Counted from the first letter of the stretch, positions 40,366 through 48,989 are shown. The stretch: 64,000 nt of DNA from Pseudoalteromonas amylolytica (GCF_001854605.1 NZ_MKJU01000038.1:109-64108); one strand, 5' to 3'. Notes: a model not told the origin generated them from the sequence alone. Numbers and translations: made by a program.

Positions 40366-42575
40366 CAGTACACACTATAAGGTGGTGGCAACAGCTCAAG
40401 ATGTAATGACTGACTGCTCGCTGTTGCAACCACCTGCTCAAAAAAGTCATCATCTTGTTGTTGCCATTGCGATGCAAACTGCTGTTTAGCCGCCTGTAGT
40501 TGCTTTGCTGCAGCTTGGTGCTGGCCAAGGCGAGTAAGTGCAAAACTGCCATAAAGTGCTTCGAGCTTTTGCACAGGTTTCGCCGCAAGCATTGCTATAG
40601 CATCTTGATACTGCCCCTGAGAAACTCGTATATACATCTGAGTATAGCGCACATAACTGAGGCTATCGGTAAGCTGTAACTGCTCAAAGGTCGAACCGGC
40701 ACGCTCAAGTAAAGGTTTCGCCCGCTCATACGCTTGTTGTTTTATCAGCAGCCATGCATTCATCAACTGTGCACTGGCTTGTGTGACTTTATCAATATCT
40801 GTGCGACCCAGCAGCTGCTTAAAATGCGTTAATGCATTGTTTAGTGCGCCTTCACTGGGCATCGTCTCTTGCAGTACCCTGTCCATGGTGGCCATCGCTG
40901 TTAAGAACTGTGCTTTGACCTGCAGGCCTATGCGCGGCGTATCCTCAGCTTTAAGTTGTGCCAAAGCTCGTAGGGCCCCATCGCCATCATGTAGCTGAAT
41001 GTAATAAAAAGCCATATAAAGCAATATATCGTTTTTTACGTACAGATTATTTTGCGAATCCGCCATTGTTAAGGCTTGCTTAAGTGCCTGCTCACGTGCC
41101 GCCAGCGGCGCAAGATAGTTTTGTCCTAGAGCAAAATAGCTCAACATCAGTGGAGCTAGCTGTTGCTGCTGTCGATAATAGCGAATGGCTTTTTGTACCA
41201 CAGCTAGATTTTCGCTCATATCCAGCTCTGTGCTTTGCTCTACACCGGCTTGTGGTGGGTTCGCTAAATAAAATGCGCGTTGCGATTCTGAATGGCTTAA
41301 CGACCCCGCGCCCAATAACACCTTAGCACTGTGCATGGCTTTACTATGCGCTTGCCAACGCAACTGTAACCAAGCCAAATCTGCTTGTAATTGATAGCCC
41401 TGAGCCAATAATCTTTGGTGATTCAGTGCCCGAGCCATAGCAATAGTGCGCTCAAGTAAAGGTGTCACACGCTCATACTCCCCCATGTTCAGCCAGTAAC
41501 GACCAAGGTACAGGTGATAGCGTGTCGCCAAATAGCTCGTCGCGTCGATATTCTTTATCGCCTCAAAATGCTCTCGCGACGCTTGCCACATGCCCGTTTT
41601 CCACAGGGCATTAGCCAGCTCCAATCTTGCTACTTGATTGTCGATGTCATGAACAAGTGCGGCTCTAAAGTAAGGGATCGCAGCACCTACCCCCTGATAG
41701 CTCAGCGCATGTAATCCACCAAGATAGCTTTGTCTCGATTGAACATTCGCTGAAATCTTCTCCGTTGATACCGCTTCGGTATGGCCACTTAACTGCATCA
41801 CTAATTGACTGACAAGTTCATCTATCGGTGTTTGCAAATCTTCACTGACAAGCTGCCCTTGCTGTAAAGACTGGCCACGACGGTTGATTTGATAATGTAA
41901 AACATAGCGCTGCTGTTGCTGCGTGAGTTTCGCGCTAAAGCCAACTTCAGCGATGTTTTGCACCACATTTTCAAGCGAAACCCCCGCGGCGGATACCTCA
42001 TCAATAACGTTAAAGTACGCGCTGGTGGCTTGCTTCAGTTGTTGCTGCAAAGCAAAACCCCACCAATCTAGCTGGCCTTGCCCCGTTAAATTTTCAACTG
42101 GAGCAATAAAAATACTTGGTAAAGCTTGTGTATTAACATGCTCTGCAACAGTTGGAGTATGTATGTTGGTATACCAAATTGCACTGCCGATCACCGAAGC
42201 ACTCAACGCTATTGTTATAGCAATAGATAACCCTTTTCGTTGTGGTGCTGATTTAATGTTTGGAGTAATAGTGACTTCAACTGGGGCAATCCACATGTAA
42301 CCCTTTTGTGGCACTGTTTTTATAAACTCAGGTTGCTGTGCGTCATCCCCCAATGTTTTACGAAGCTCCTGAATACTCTGGGTGAGTGCACTATCTCGAT
42401 ATTGTGAGTGTTGCCATAGTTCGTTGAGAATTTGCTCTCTACTAAGCAGTTGTTCTGGGTTATCTAAAAAATACTGTAGGAGCTTTGCAACCTTGGGCCT
42501 AAGCGTATGAGTGTGAGCGTCACTACTGAGTTTTTCTAAGATAGGATCGAACGTAAACTGCTTGAATTGATACAC
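40341..42575 (-). CDS. membrane-bound winged-helix regulator (ToxR/CadC type) with TPR-like output region
   Basis: The product (744 residues from GTG 42575; a TTG at 42620 would add 15) has an OmpR-type winged helix in the first 95 residues (LRPKVAKLLQYFLDNPEQLLSREQILNELW, SIQELRKTLGDDAQQPEFIKTVPQKGYMW). One membrane span follows (GLSIAITIALSASVIGSAIWY), then a beta/alpha segment and a long helical C-terminal half that looks like tetratricopeptide repeats. Such proteins sense an envelope signal and regulate nearby promoters. Context suggests the convergent thiol-redox genes or mnmE, but this is not shown. Confidence 0.85.
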   Translation of the reverse strand: MYQFKQFTFDPILEKLSSDAHTHTLRPKVAKLLQYFLDNPEQLLSREQILNELWQHSQYRDSALTQSIQELRKTLGDDAQQPEFIKTVPQKGYMWIAPVEVTITPNIKSAPQRKGLSIAITIALSASVIGSAIWYTNIHTPTVAEHVNTQALPSIFIAPVENLTGQGQLDWWGFALQQQLKQATSAYFNVIDEVSAAGVSLENVVQNIAEVGFSAKLTQQQQRYVLHYQINRRGQSLQQGQLVSEDLQTPIDELVSQLVMQLSGHTEAVSTEKISANVQSRQSYLGGLHALSYQGVGAAIPYFRAALVHDIDNQVARLELANALWKTGMWQASREHFEAIKNIDATSYLATRYHLYLGRYWLNMGEYERVTPLLERTIAMARALNHQRLLAQGYQLQADLAWLQLRWQAHSKAMHSAKVLLGAGSLSHSESQRAFYLANPPQAGVEQSTELDMSENLAVVQKAIRYYRQQQQLAPLMLSYFALGQNYLAPLAAREQALKQALTMADSQNNLYVKNDILLYMAFYYIQLHDGDGALRALAQLKAEDTPRIGLQVKAQFLTAMATMDRVLQETMPSEGALNNALTHFKQLLGRTDIDKVTQASAQLMNAWLLIKQQAYERAKPLLERAGSTFEQLQLTDSLSYVRYTQMYIRVSQGQYQDAIAMLAAKPVQKLEALYGSFALTRLGQHQAAAKQLQAAKQQFASQWQQQDDDFFEQVVATASSQSLHLELLPPPYSVYCQSEWRLE

Positions 42576-42700
42576 AAAGATGACTTTTCCCCGCAAATTA
42601 ATATGCTCATAGTACACCAATAGTCATGTAAGCTAATAGCTGTGTTTGTCGCTTTGCTGTACAATTCGCCCCTATTGTAATAGCAAGTTTTTATATCACC

Positions 42701-44065
42701 ATGAATTCACAAGACACCATCGTCGCACAAGCCACAGCCCCTGGGCGTGGCGGTGTAGGGATCATCCGCGTATCGGGCGCTTTAGCACAAACCGTTGCCA
42801 ATCAGATCTTAGGGAAATGTCCTAAAACTCGTTATGCCGAGTATCTGCCATTTAACACCTTACAAGGTGAGCAGTTGGATCAGGGGATTGCTTTATTTTT
42901 TAAAGGCCCTAACTCTTTCACTGGCGAAGATGTACTGGAATTACAAGGTCATGGTGGTCCAATTGTTATCGACATGCTACTTAAGGAAATTTGTCAGATA
43001 GATAAAGTACGCCTAGCGCAGCCAGGAGAATTCTCAGAACGTGCTTTTATGAACGACAAACTGGATCTCACCCAAGCTGAAGCCATCGCGGATTTAATTA
43101 ATGCCACCAGTGAGCAGGCAGCAAAGAGCGCCCTGCACTCCTTACAAGGAGATTTTTCTAAACATATCAATACGCTGGTAGAGAAAGTGATCCATCTACG
43201 TATGTATGTTGAGGCCGCGATTGATTTTCCTGACGAAGAAATAGACTTTCTATCTGACGGCAAAGTCAGCGGTGATCTGAATGCCATCATCACGCAATTG
43301 GATGAAGTGCGTAAACAAGCTAAACAAGGCAGTATCATGCGCGAAGGTATGCGGGTGGTGATCGCAGGCAAACCGAATGCAGGCAAATCCAGCCTACTCA
43401 ATGCCTTAGCAGGCAGAGAAGCGGCGATAGTTACCGATATCGCGGGGACTACACGCGACGTACTGCGCGAGCATATTCATATTGATGGTATGCCATTACA
43501 CATCATCGATACCGCAGGTCTTCGTGAAAGCCCAGATAAAGTGGAACAAATAGGTATCGAGCGCGCTTGGGATGAAATTCGTCAAGCCGATCATGTGCTA
43601 TTTATGGTAGATGGTACGGATACACAAGAAACGGATCCAACCAAGATCTGGCCTGATTTTATGCAACAGCTACCTGCTGGCATGGATGTTACCGTCATTC
43701 GCAATAAGATTGATTTATCTGCAGAAACAGCGGGTATGTGCCAACAAGGCGACTACCCTGTTCTGCGCTTGAGTGCCAAAAATACCGAAGGTATCGATTT
43801 GCTACGCGATCACCTAAAAACCTGCATTGGCTACCAAGGTGCAACTGAGGGTGGCTTTATGGCACGCCGCCGTCATTTAGATGCACTAGAGCGCGCCGCT
43901 GAACATTTAGATATTGGTAAAACCCAGTTAGAGATGCATATTGCAGGAGAGATCCTCGCCGAAGAGCTGCGTTTGACACAGCAATATCTTAACGAGATCA
44001 CTGGTGAATTTACTTCCGATGATCTCCTTGGCAAGATCTTTAGCTCATTTTGTATCGGGAAGTAA
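42701..44065 (+). CDS. mnmE: tRNA modification GTPase MnmE (TrmE), 3' end rebuilt by the genomic island
   Basis: The 454-residue protein acts with MnmG in 5-(carboxymethyl)aminomethyl modification of wobble U34. It has a tetrahydrofolate-binding N-terminal domain ([21 protein letters not shown]), a helical domain with an inserted G domain ([34 protein letters not shown]) and the C-terminal FCIGK, whose Cys is functionally important. The last 18 bases form the left attachment site of the island; a second divergent copy of this coding end stands at 62975-62992. The protein is intact, so integration restored the reading frame. Confidence 0.97.
   Translation: MNSQDTIVAQATAPGRGGVGIIRVSGALAQTVANQILGKCPKTRYAEYLPFNTLQGEQLDQGIALFFKGPNSFTGEDVLELQGHGGPIVIDMLLKEICQIDKVRLAQPGEFSERAFMNDKLDLTQAEAIADLINATSEQAAKSALHSLQGDFSKHINTLVEKVIHLRMYVEAAIDFPDEEIDFLSDGKVSGDLNAIITQLDEVRKQAKQGSIMREGMRVVIAGKPNAGKSSLLNALAGREAAIVTDIAGTTRDVLREHIHIDGMPLHIIDTAGLRESPDKVEQIGIERAWDEIRQADHVLFMVDGTDTQETDPTKIWPDFMQQLPAGMDVTVIRNKIDLSAETAGMCQQGDYPVLRLSAKNTEGIDLLRDHLKTCIGYQGATEGGFMARRRHLDALERAAEHLDIGKTQLEMHIAGEILAEELRLTQQYLNEITGEFTSDDLLGKIFSSFCIGK
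44048..44065 (+). other. left attachment site (att) of the genomic island
   Basis: TTTTGTATCGGGAAGTAA, the last 18 bp of mnmE. It pairs with TTCTGTATCGGTAAATAA at 62975-62992 (15 of 18 identical, both encoding FCIGK-stop). It resembles the reported attB of Salmonella genomic island 1 at the end of trmE. The copy here probably came with the island, because the right copy adjoins the host flank. Confidence 0.85.
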
Positions 44066-44069
44066 AGTG

Positions 44070-44168
44070 GGCAAATAACGGAAAACAACAGCAAGCAACG
44101 GTAGATAACACACTGATTTTATTAGATCGTCATTTGCCGTTTGTTTCCATCCGTTGCCGTTAATTGCC
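44070..44168. repeat. nested inverted repeats at the island left end
   Basis: GGCAAATAACGG (44070-44081) faces CCGTTAATTGCC (44157-44168) with one mismatch, and inside them GCAACGG (44095-44101) faces CCGTTGC (44151-44157). The arms surround an A/T-rich centre. They lie between the att core and the integrase, where recombinase or excisionase arm sites are expected; they could also form a cruciform or terminate the mnmE transcript. Confidence 0.6.
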
Positions 44169-44174
44169 AAATCT

Positions 44175-44233
44175 AGTCCCCAGCTGGTCCCCAATGACAT
44201 GATAAATGCCGTATTGGGGACCAATTGGGGACA
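44175..44233. repeat. GGTCCCCAAT-type repeats upstream of the integrase
   Basis: Four copies of the same core: AGTCCCCAG (44175-44183), GGTCCCCAAT (44186-44195) and, inverted, ATTGGGGACC (44213-44222) and ATTGGGGACA (44224-44233). The two middle copies form a palindrome with a 17-bp centre just before the integrase start. Two further direct copies stand at the right end of the island, so they are candidate integrase arm-type or autoregulator sites. Confidence 0.7.
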
Positions 44234-44236
44234 AAC

Positions 44237-45415
44237 ATGAAAATTTTCATTGAAAAACGGACACTTAAATCAGATGGAACGCGAACATTGCGTCTCATTT
44301 ATGACCACGGTTATACCACTAAATCAAACGGATCTCGTCAGCGAAAACGTGAACACGAAGTGCTGGATCTGTTTATCTATGACAAACCCAAAACACCAGC
44401 TCAGCGAAAACATAACAAAGAGCACCTTCTCCTAGCCGAAACCATTAAGAGTAAACGACTGGTTGAGTGGCAATCCCAAAAGCATAGTTTTGAGGATAGA
44501 ACTAAGCGTTCAGCTAGCTTCATTGATTACTTTCAACGGCAAATTGACATCAAAGAACAAACCACCTCAACCTCCAACCACTCGATCTGGCTTTCAGCAC
44601 GTAAGCACCTGCTGTTCTACTGCGGGAAACATGATCTTAGCTTTGATGAGTTGGATAAAGACTGGTTAGACGGATTTAAGTATTACCTGACCAATGAAGC
44701 GAAAACCAAAAGTGATACCGCGTTATCTCGCAACACACAAAGCTCCTACTTCAATAAAGTTCGCGCGGCGATCAACGAAGCGCATCGAGAAGGTATTATT
44801 CGTGATAACCCGCTTTCACAAGTGACCAGTATCAAAGCGAAAACGACCAAGCGTGTTTATCTCACATTGGATGAGGTCAACGCTTTAGCTCACACAGAAT
44901 GTCGCTACCCAGTCCTTAAACGTGCGTTTTTGTTCTCATGTGCAACGGGGATGCGTTGGTGCGATATCCATCGACTTACTTGGTCAGAAGTAGAGACATT
45001 CAATAATCACAAACGAATTATCTTCGACCAAGCCAAACTCTCTCAGGGCGATGCTAAGAGCCTTCAGTATTTAGACATACCAAAGTCAGCAGAATCACTT
45101 TTGGGTAGCCCCAAAGCCTCTCACGAGCGCGTATTCAAGGGATTAAAATACTCTTCTTATATAAATGTAGAGCTGCTTAGATGGGCTCTGGCTGCTGGAA
45201 TAAGTAAGCACGTTACGTTCCATGCTGGTCGTCATACTTTTGCTGTAATTCAGCTTAGCCGAGGAATCGATATATACGCAGTATCGAAACTGCTCGGCCA
45301 CAGCGAACTCAAGACAACCGAGATCTACGCTGACATCATAGAACAACGTAGGATGGAAGCCATGCTCACATTCCCCGATATTTTTGCTTCTTCTGGAAAG
45401 GATTCAGCGGCCTAA
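44237..45415 (+). CDS. int: tyrosine recombinase (island integrase)
   Basis: ATG 44237 with GGGGA 9 nt upstream gives 392 residues; a TTG at 44225 is also open. The N-terminal half has an arm-binding-like beta region and a SAM-like core-binding domain (about 95-190). The C-terminal catalytic domain shows the first Arg in SCATGMRWCDIHRLTW, then HAGRHTF (HXXR), LGHSELKTTEIY with the nucleophilic Tyr near residue 372. It should integrate and excise the element at the mnmE end lying about 170 bp away. Confidence 0.93.
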   Translation: MKIFIEKRTLKSDGTRTLRLIYDHGYTTKSNGSRQRKREHEVLDLFIYDKPKTPAQRKHNKEHLLLAETIKSKRLVEWQSQKHSFEDRTKRSASFIDYFQRQIDIKEQTTSTSNHSIWLSARKHLLFYCGKHDLSFDELDKDWLDGFKYYLTNEAKTKSDTALSRNTQSSYFNKVRAAINEAHREGIIRDNPLSQVTSIKAKTTKRVYLTLDEVNALAHTECRYPVLKRAFLFSCATGMRWCDIHRLTWSEVETFNNHKRIIFDQAKLSQGDAKSLQYLDIPKSAESLLGSPKASHERVFKGLKYSSYINVELLRWALAAGISKHVTFHAGRHTFAVIQLSRGIDIYAVSKLLGHSELKTTEIYADIIEQRRMEAMLTFPDIFASSGKDSAA

Positions 45416-45435
45416 GGCCGCTGCTATAGAAGGTA

Positions 45436-45771
45436 CTACTTACGAGAAGTGGTGGCGACATAGTTTGCTGCCCTTTTTTGTATCTCATGGCGAGATGAAA
45501 CGCGCTGCTCCTCAACCCAATCCATGATTGCTTGACGCTCAAATCGGAGGTGTTTGCCAAGCTTAAAGTAAGGGATCTCTGCCGAGCTCGTTAGCTTATA
45601 AAGTTGATTGGTTGATAAACCCAGCAAAGCAGCACATTCATCAACGGTTAGAATGTCCTTTCCAAGCAACTCCACCTTTTGTTGCTGCAAACGCTGCTCC
45701 AGAATAGCGCGCTCAACACGGTCAATCTTGGCGAGAATGGACTGAAGAATAACTTGCTCGTTGGTTGTCAT
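45436..45771 (-). CDS. helix-turn-helix excisionase-like protein
   Basis: The 111-residue protein (ATG 45771, strong GGAGGTGATGTG ribosome site) has a coiled N-terminal segment (IDRVERAILEQRLQQQKVELL) and a C-terminal MerR/excisionase-type winged helix: ILTVDECAALLGLSTNQLYKLTSSAEIPYFKLGKHLRFERQAIMDWV. Such proteins act as recombination directionality factors or regulators. It is convergent with the integrase, with 20 bp between stops. Confidence 0.8.
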   Translation of the reverse strand: MTTNEQVILQSILAKIDRVERAILEQRLQQQKVELLGKDILTVDECAALLGLSTNQLYKLTSSAEIPYFKLGKHLRFERQAIMDWVEEQRVSSRHEIQKRAANYVATTSRK

Positions 45772-45830
45772 CACATCACCTCCTCGCCCATTGGAATGTC
45801 TCTGGGAAGAGTGGGAAAACTGGGAATATA

Positions 45831-47504
45831 TTATTCATCGACGCCCATCTCCTTCAATTCAGAGAGGATCTTTTCCGGCCAGAAAGCGAAAAAACGATGA
45901 TCAAACTCAGTACCGTTTTTCTTCTCGATAATCCGAAGTGTTCCTCTACGATCTTCATTGGTTTCAAACCACCCTTTATGAATCAAAGGGCTCAATTGAC
46001 TCTTGTACTGACGCCGCAGTCGTAGCTGCTTAACAAACTCTTGTTTGTGGATAAGCCACTGGACGTCATCACCATCCTGCCGCCAGTAACCAAACTTTGA
46101 AGATCTGCTCGTACAAAATTCAGGAAGCTTATTTTCCCAATGGCTAATGGCTTGTTTCAAAGCACTTAACACCTCATACGTTTCTTGATTGTGCTGGTGC
46201 CCTCTGTGAGATAACCAGCGGCTAAAAACGCTATATACGGAATAGAGTGACTCTTCTTCAGACCATGGCACTAACTGGTTTCGTGACGCAACAGACAACG
46301 CTACACCAACAAGGACAAAGCGCTTCAATACCCGATGAACCTGGCCGGAGTAATTACTTTTAGACCAATGCTGCCTCAGCGTTTCGATTTCACGCTGTAA
46401 AACGACTTCCAGATCGGGCTTATCTGAAATAAGCGTCATCCAAGCCGTGAACAAAGTGCCAAAGTACTTTTGAGTCTGCTTTTCTAAGTGCTCAGCAAAC
46501 TGAGATGGTGAGGAAAAGCGGTGTAGATCCGCAAAACAGCCAAAGCGCTCTTCGGCAGGAATTTCGATGACTCGAATCAGCTGACCTGCTTTCACTTGAT
46601 AACCAGAGGACTCCATCAGCTCTGTCAGGCCAACCTCTCCATTACTCAATGTCAGCGTTCGCCAATTGGCTATATTCGCCAGGCCGCCTGTTTCGGTGGC
46701 TCGCAGCTTCCCACATCCGTTGACGATTTGATAAGCCGCAGAACTGGCATCTTCCGCCGAGCACAACCCTAGCTCATCTAACACAAGCAACATGTCATGA
46801 TGTTCTGATGCAACCGCCTCAATACCGTTAGCGGTTGTTTTCCAAGACTTGATATAAGACTTATCAGCATAAACAGACGCAGCGACAAACGATGTGACAG
46901 ACTTACCCGACGAAGACGGCCCCATCACATGGAATGCCGCACTTTCCATCCCTACTGGCTTGAGCAGCGGCGCGGACAAAGCGACGCCAACAGAAAATAT
47001 AAGCAAGGGATTGCCGCCCAATAAAGAACCGACTTCGCTTTGCCATTCCGCTAAGCTCCCTTTTGCCAAACAGAGTGAGTCTGCCATCCCACCAGAAAAG
47101 TAGTAGGGCTCATCTGACCGTCCGAAACTTTTCTCCGGAGTAACGAACACCTTGTCATGCCAACCTGTTCTTGTAACACAAAAGGCCGTTTCCGCCGCTT
47201 TGAGCTCTTCCCGCAAATAGCGCTGGACCATATTCCATGCAGTTTGCTCAGGCTCCAGCCAAAAACCGGTATCGAATAATTCATCTCTTAATTGATAGTT
47301 GGTCCCTCCCATGATCTTTCTGGCAGGCACTATCATTCGAATCGTCTGCTTGTCCATGTTGATGATTTCAATACAAGCACTGAAACCTGACTTCCGATCA
47401 GGTGAACGCGTTCTAGCAAGAACCTTGACTGAAGAGCTCAACGAACGCCAACCTCGCTCACGGCAGAAATACTGTAGTTGATCATGGTGATGACGAAACT
47501 TCAT
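45831..47504 (-). CDS. DUF927-family ATPase of genomic islands
   Basis: The 557-residue protein has a DUF927 core with Walker A GPSSSGKSVTSFVA (about residue 194) and Walker B DMLLVLDELG, followed by RTLTLSNGEVGL, which fits a sensor segment. DUF927 proteins occur on plasmids and islands and resemble replicative helicases or primase-linked ATPases; no activity is established. The ribosome site GGGAGGTCAT precedes ATG 47504. It follows an AlpA-like gene by 12 bp, so the pair forms an operon. A role in island replication is an inference. Confidence 0.82.
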   Translation of the reverse strand: MKFRHHHDQLQYFCRERGWRSLSSSVKVLARTRSPDRKSGFSACIEIINMDKQTIRMIVPARKIMGGTNYQLRDELFDTGFWLEPEQTAWNMVQRYLREELKAAETAFCVTRTGWHDKVFVTPEKSFGRSDEPYYFSGGMADSLCLAKGSLAEWQSEVGSLLGGNPLLIFSVGVALSAPLLKPVGMESAAFHVMGPSSSGKSVTSFVAASVYADKSYIKSWKTTANGIEAVASEHHDMLLVLDELGLCSAEDASSAAYQIVNGCGKLRATETGGLANIANWRTLTLSNGEVGLTELMESSGYQVKAGQLIRVIEIPAEERFGCFADLHRFSSPSQFAEHLEKQTQKYFGTLFTAWMTLISDKPDLEVVLQREIETLRQHWSKSNYSGQVHRVLKRFVLVGVALSVASRNQLVPWSEEESLYSVYSVFSRWLSHRGHQHNQETYEVLSALKQAISHWENKLPEFCTSRSSKFGYWRQDGDDVQWLIHKQEFVKQLRLRRQYKSQLSPLIHKGWFETNEDRRGTLRIIEKKNGTEFDHRFFAFWPEKILSELKEMGVDE

Positions 47505-47516
47505 ATGACCTCCCTA

Positions 47517-47708
47517 TCACAGGCTCAAAAGCCACTTCTGCACGTCTTCAACACGGAATCTCACACTTCGAGCACCAGGCGATAAATTCACTGGCGAAGG
47601 AAAAGAACCATTTTTCACATAACGGCGAATGGTTGCCTGAGACAGCTGAGTTAGCTGACAGACTTCTTGATAGCTTAATAGCTGATTTGATTGTTTTTGT
47701 TCGGTCAT
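47517..47708 (-). CDS. AlpA-family transcriptional regulator
   Basis: The 63-residue protein is an AlpA/MerR-like DNA-binding unit: LLSYQEVCQLTQLSQATIRRYVKNGSFPSPVNLSPGARSVRFRVEDVQKWL. AlpA homologues activate excision or act as directionality factors in phages and islands. The ribosome site AGGAGTAGTT precedes ATG 47708. It is the first gene of the alpA-DUF927 operon. A CTTTCACATGTGAAAG palindrome stands 228 bp upstream. Confidence 0.88.
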   Translation of the reverse strand: MTEQKQSNQLLSYQEVCQLTQLSQATIRRYVKNGSFPSPVNLSPGARSVRFRVEDVQKWLLSL

Positions 47709-47935
47709 AACTACTCCTGATAGCTAATGAATAATCAAGGAATAGCTTGTAGGATGAGCAACGCAAAGGCGCGCGGTGCTCAGGCCCATTTTGGACAGTT
47801 TGGAATGAAAGAAGGCCTGTAAAATAGGGTATTTAGGATTACAGAAGCAGATAATGGTGCGGTGATTAAATTCAGCAAAAAACGTGCTCTTCATGATCTG
47901 AAGATTCATAAGCCCACTAAAACAATTTACCGCGA

Positions 47936-47951
47936 CTTTCACATGTGAAAG
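47936..47951. promoter_or_regulatory. 16-bp perfect palindrome CTTTCACATGTGAAAG, copy 1
   Basis: A perfect dyad in the 283-bp gap between the alpA start and the 38-residue microprotein gene. An identical 16-bp core recurs at 58578-58593 upstream of the mobI-like gene. Likely a dimeric repressor or activator site; the binding protein is unknown. Nothing else recognisable is seen in 47709-47991. Confidence 0.65.
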
Positions 47952-47991
47952 AGGCATCATCATAGTCTAGGGAAAGTAGAAAACTGGAATA

Positions 47992-48108
47992 TTAACCGTC
48001 CTTATTATTCTCACTCCGTTTCATCTGATATGTGGAATACCAGTAGACACACCCAACAGCAGCCACTGTCAAAAGCAGACCTGCGAGCCAATACCAAAGC
48101 AAATCCAT
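47992..48108 (-). CDS. 38-residue single-span membrane microprotein (paralogue of the one at 60874)
   Basis: ATG 48108 has an ideal ribosome site (GAGGAGGTTGT). The peptide has a short Trp-rich start, a hydrophobic span LAGLLLTVAAVGCVYW and a polar charged tail rich in Lys, Arg and Asn. It aligns over 27 positions with the 28-residue product at 60874-60960 (shared GLLLTVAAVG and WYS), while nearly all synonymous third positions differ, which argues strongly that both are translated. It starts 9 bp after the stop of the 48118 frame, whose TGA abuts the ribosome site. The function is unknown. Confidence 0.75.
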   Translation of the reverse strand: MDLLWYWLAGLLLTVAAVGCVYWYSTYQMKRSENNKDG

Positions 48109-48117
48109 ACAACCTCC

Positions 48118-48465
48118 TCAAATCGTTGAATCAAATCGGTCGCAGCTAATACCACCACAGTCAAAACTGGTATCAATGCTAGTCATACTGTTATCCCTCA
48201 ACACATTGCCACCGACATCAATACAAGAGTTTTCCATCATTGGAGGGCCACTTACAGGGTTTATATCGCCACACCAATGGGGTGATCTCGAATCAGAGAT
48301 GAAATCTGGAGTATCTGGTATCAATTCCGCACCAGCCTGTCCAGCTTGGTATATTCCTGGACTTGATATGCCAGATGGCGAACCATCTACCACTGAAATG
48401 TGCCTATGCCCTGCAAACCTTCTCCCCCTTCTTGGCCTACCATAACGTCGATGGAGTTTGTTCAA
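48118..48465 (-). CDS. hypothetical protein, possibly the frameshifted C-terminal part of the preceding frame
   Basis: If translation begins at the TTG overlapping the upstream TGA (TTGA at 48462-48465), the product has 115 residues. It starts with a strongly basic stretch (NKLHRRYGRPRRGRR) and continues into a Gly/Ser/Pro/Asp-rich tail with four cysteines (HWCGD, ENSCID, FDCGGISCD). No family recognised. The basic start is what one expects immediately after a membrane span, and the frame upstream ends in exactly such a span, so the two may be one gene. The frame is open back to 48582 without a better start. Confidence 0.45.
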   Translation of the reverse strand: MNKLHRRYGRPRRGRRFAGHRHISVVDGSPSGISSPGIYQAGQAGAELIPDTPDFISDSRSPHWCGDINPVSGPPMMENSCIDVGGNVLRDNSMTSIDTSFDCGGISCDRFDSTI

Positions 48466-48686
48466 CCAAACCAAAATGATGCGGTAAGCAAAATAATTAA
48501 AAATGAAACTGGAGCGGGTAAAGCAAACATGAGCACTACAAAAAGAACCAACTTCACCATCACTTTTATCGGCCATAGCCAATCACGACATACTGTTGCC
48601 TTCGCCTCTTTTTCTGCGAACGCATGAGGTTCAATGCCAGCACAGCCTGGATGGCTTGCCACAGCTTCCGCTGAGACAGTTTTCAT
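48462..48686 (-). CDS. small hypothetical membrane protein (74 residues)
   Basis: ATG 48686 begins a frame with a polar Cys/His-containing N-terminal part (about 1-40) and a strongly hydrophobic C-terminal third (VKLVLFVVLMFALPAPVSFLIILLTASFW) that ends in TGA directly after the span. No family recognised. The neighbouring frame, -1 relative to it, supplies a positively charged continuation. The order 48686-48462, 48465-48118, 48108-47992 on one strand looks like a small operon of membrane-associated proteins. Confidence 0.5.
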   Translation of the reverse strand: MKTVSAEAVASHPGCAGIEPHAFAEKEAKATVCRDWLWPIKVMVKLVLFVVLMFALPAPVSFLIILLTASFWFG

Positions 48687-48827
48687 TTTTATCGGCTTAC
48701 CTGTTCCCCTACCTCGTTACACCATATTAACCAGTCAGGCACAGAACACCGAATATGCGACAACTAATTGAAATATTTAAACTATGTACTAACAGAACAA
48801 TCCCAAACCCAATACAAGCCATCTGAA

Positions 48828-48989
48828 AAGTGTACTGGTTCATGGGCCACCTAGAAAAGCGGTACACTTACCGCCCTAGCAAACACGGCCTCAATGCCTT
48901 GATCGCAGACATAACAAGGGATGGCTGCCATTTTTCTCAAAACCTTAAGCCGCAACGAACTGTACCGTTTAGACTAAATCGGTACAGTT
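48828..48989. repeat. four AASTGTACYGNTT motifs in two inverted pairs
   Basis: Copies are AAGTGTACTGGTT (48828-48840), inverted AAGCGGTACACTT (48857-48869), AACTGTACCGTTT (48958-48970) and inverted AATCGGTACAGTT (48977-48989). The second pair forms a near-continuous 32-bp dyad (48958-48989) with TTTAGACTAAA in its centre. This fills much of the gene-free stretch 48687-49093. It may be operator DNA or the remnant end of an insertion; no transposase is nearby. Confidence 0.55.

Noticed and set aside
44237-45415. Integrase as part of a prophage
   Set aside because: No capsid, tail, terminase or lysis cassette is found anywhere in the island; cargo is restriction and mobilisation genes.
47724-47963. 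A 79-codon minus-strand open frame upstream of alpA
   Set aside because: It runs across the CTTTCACATGTGAAAG palindrome, has no clear ribosome site and overlaps another open frame; the composition does not look coding.
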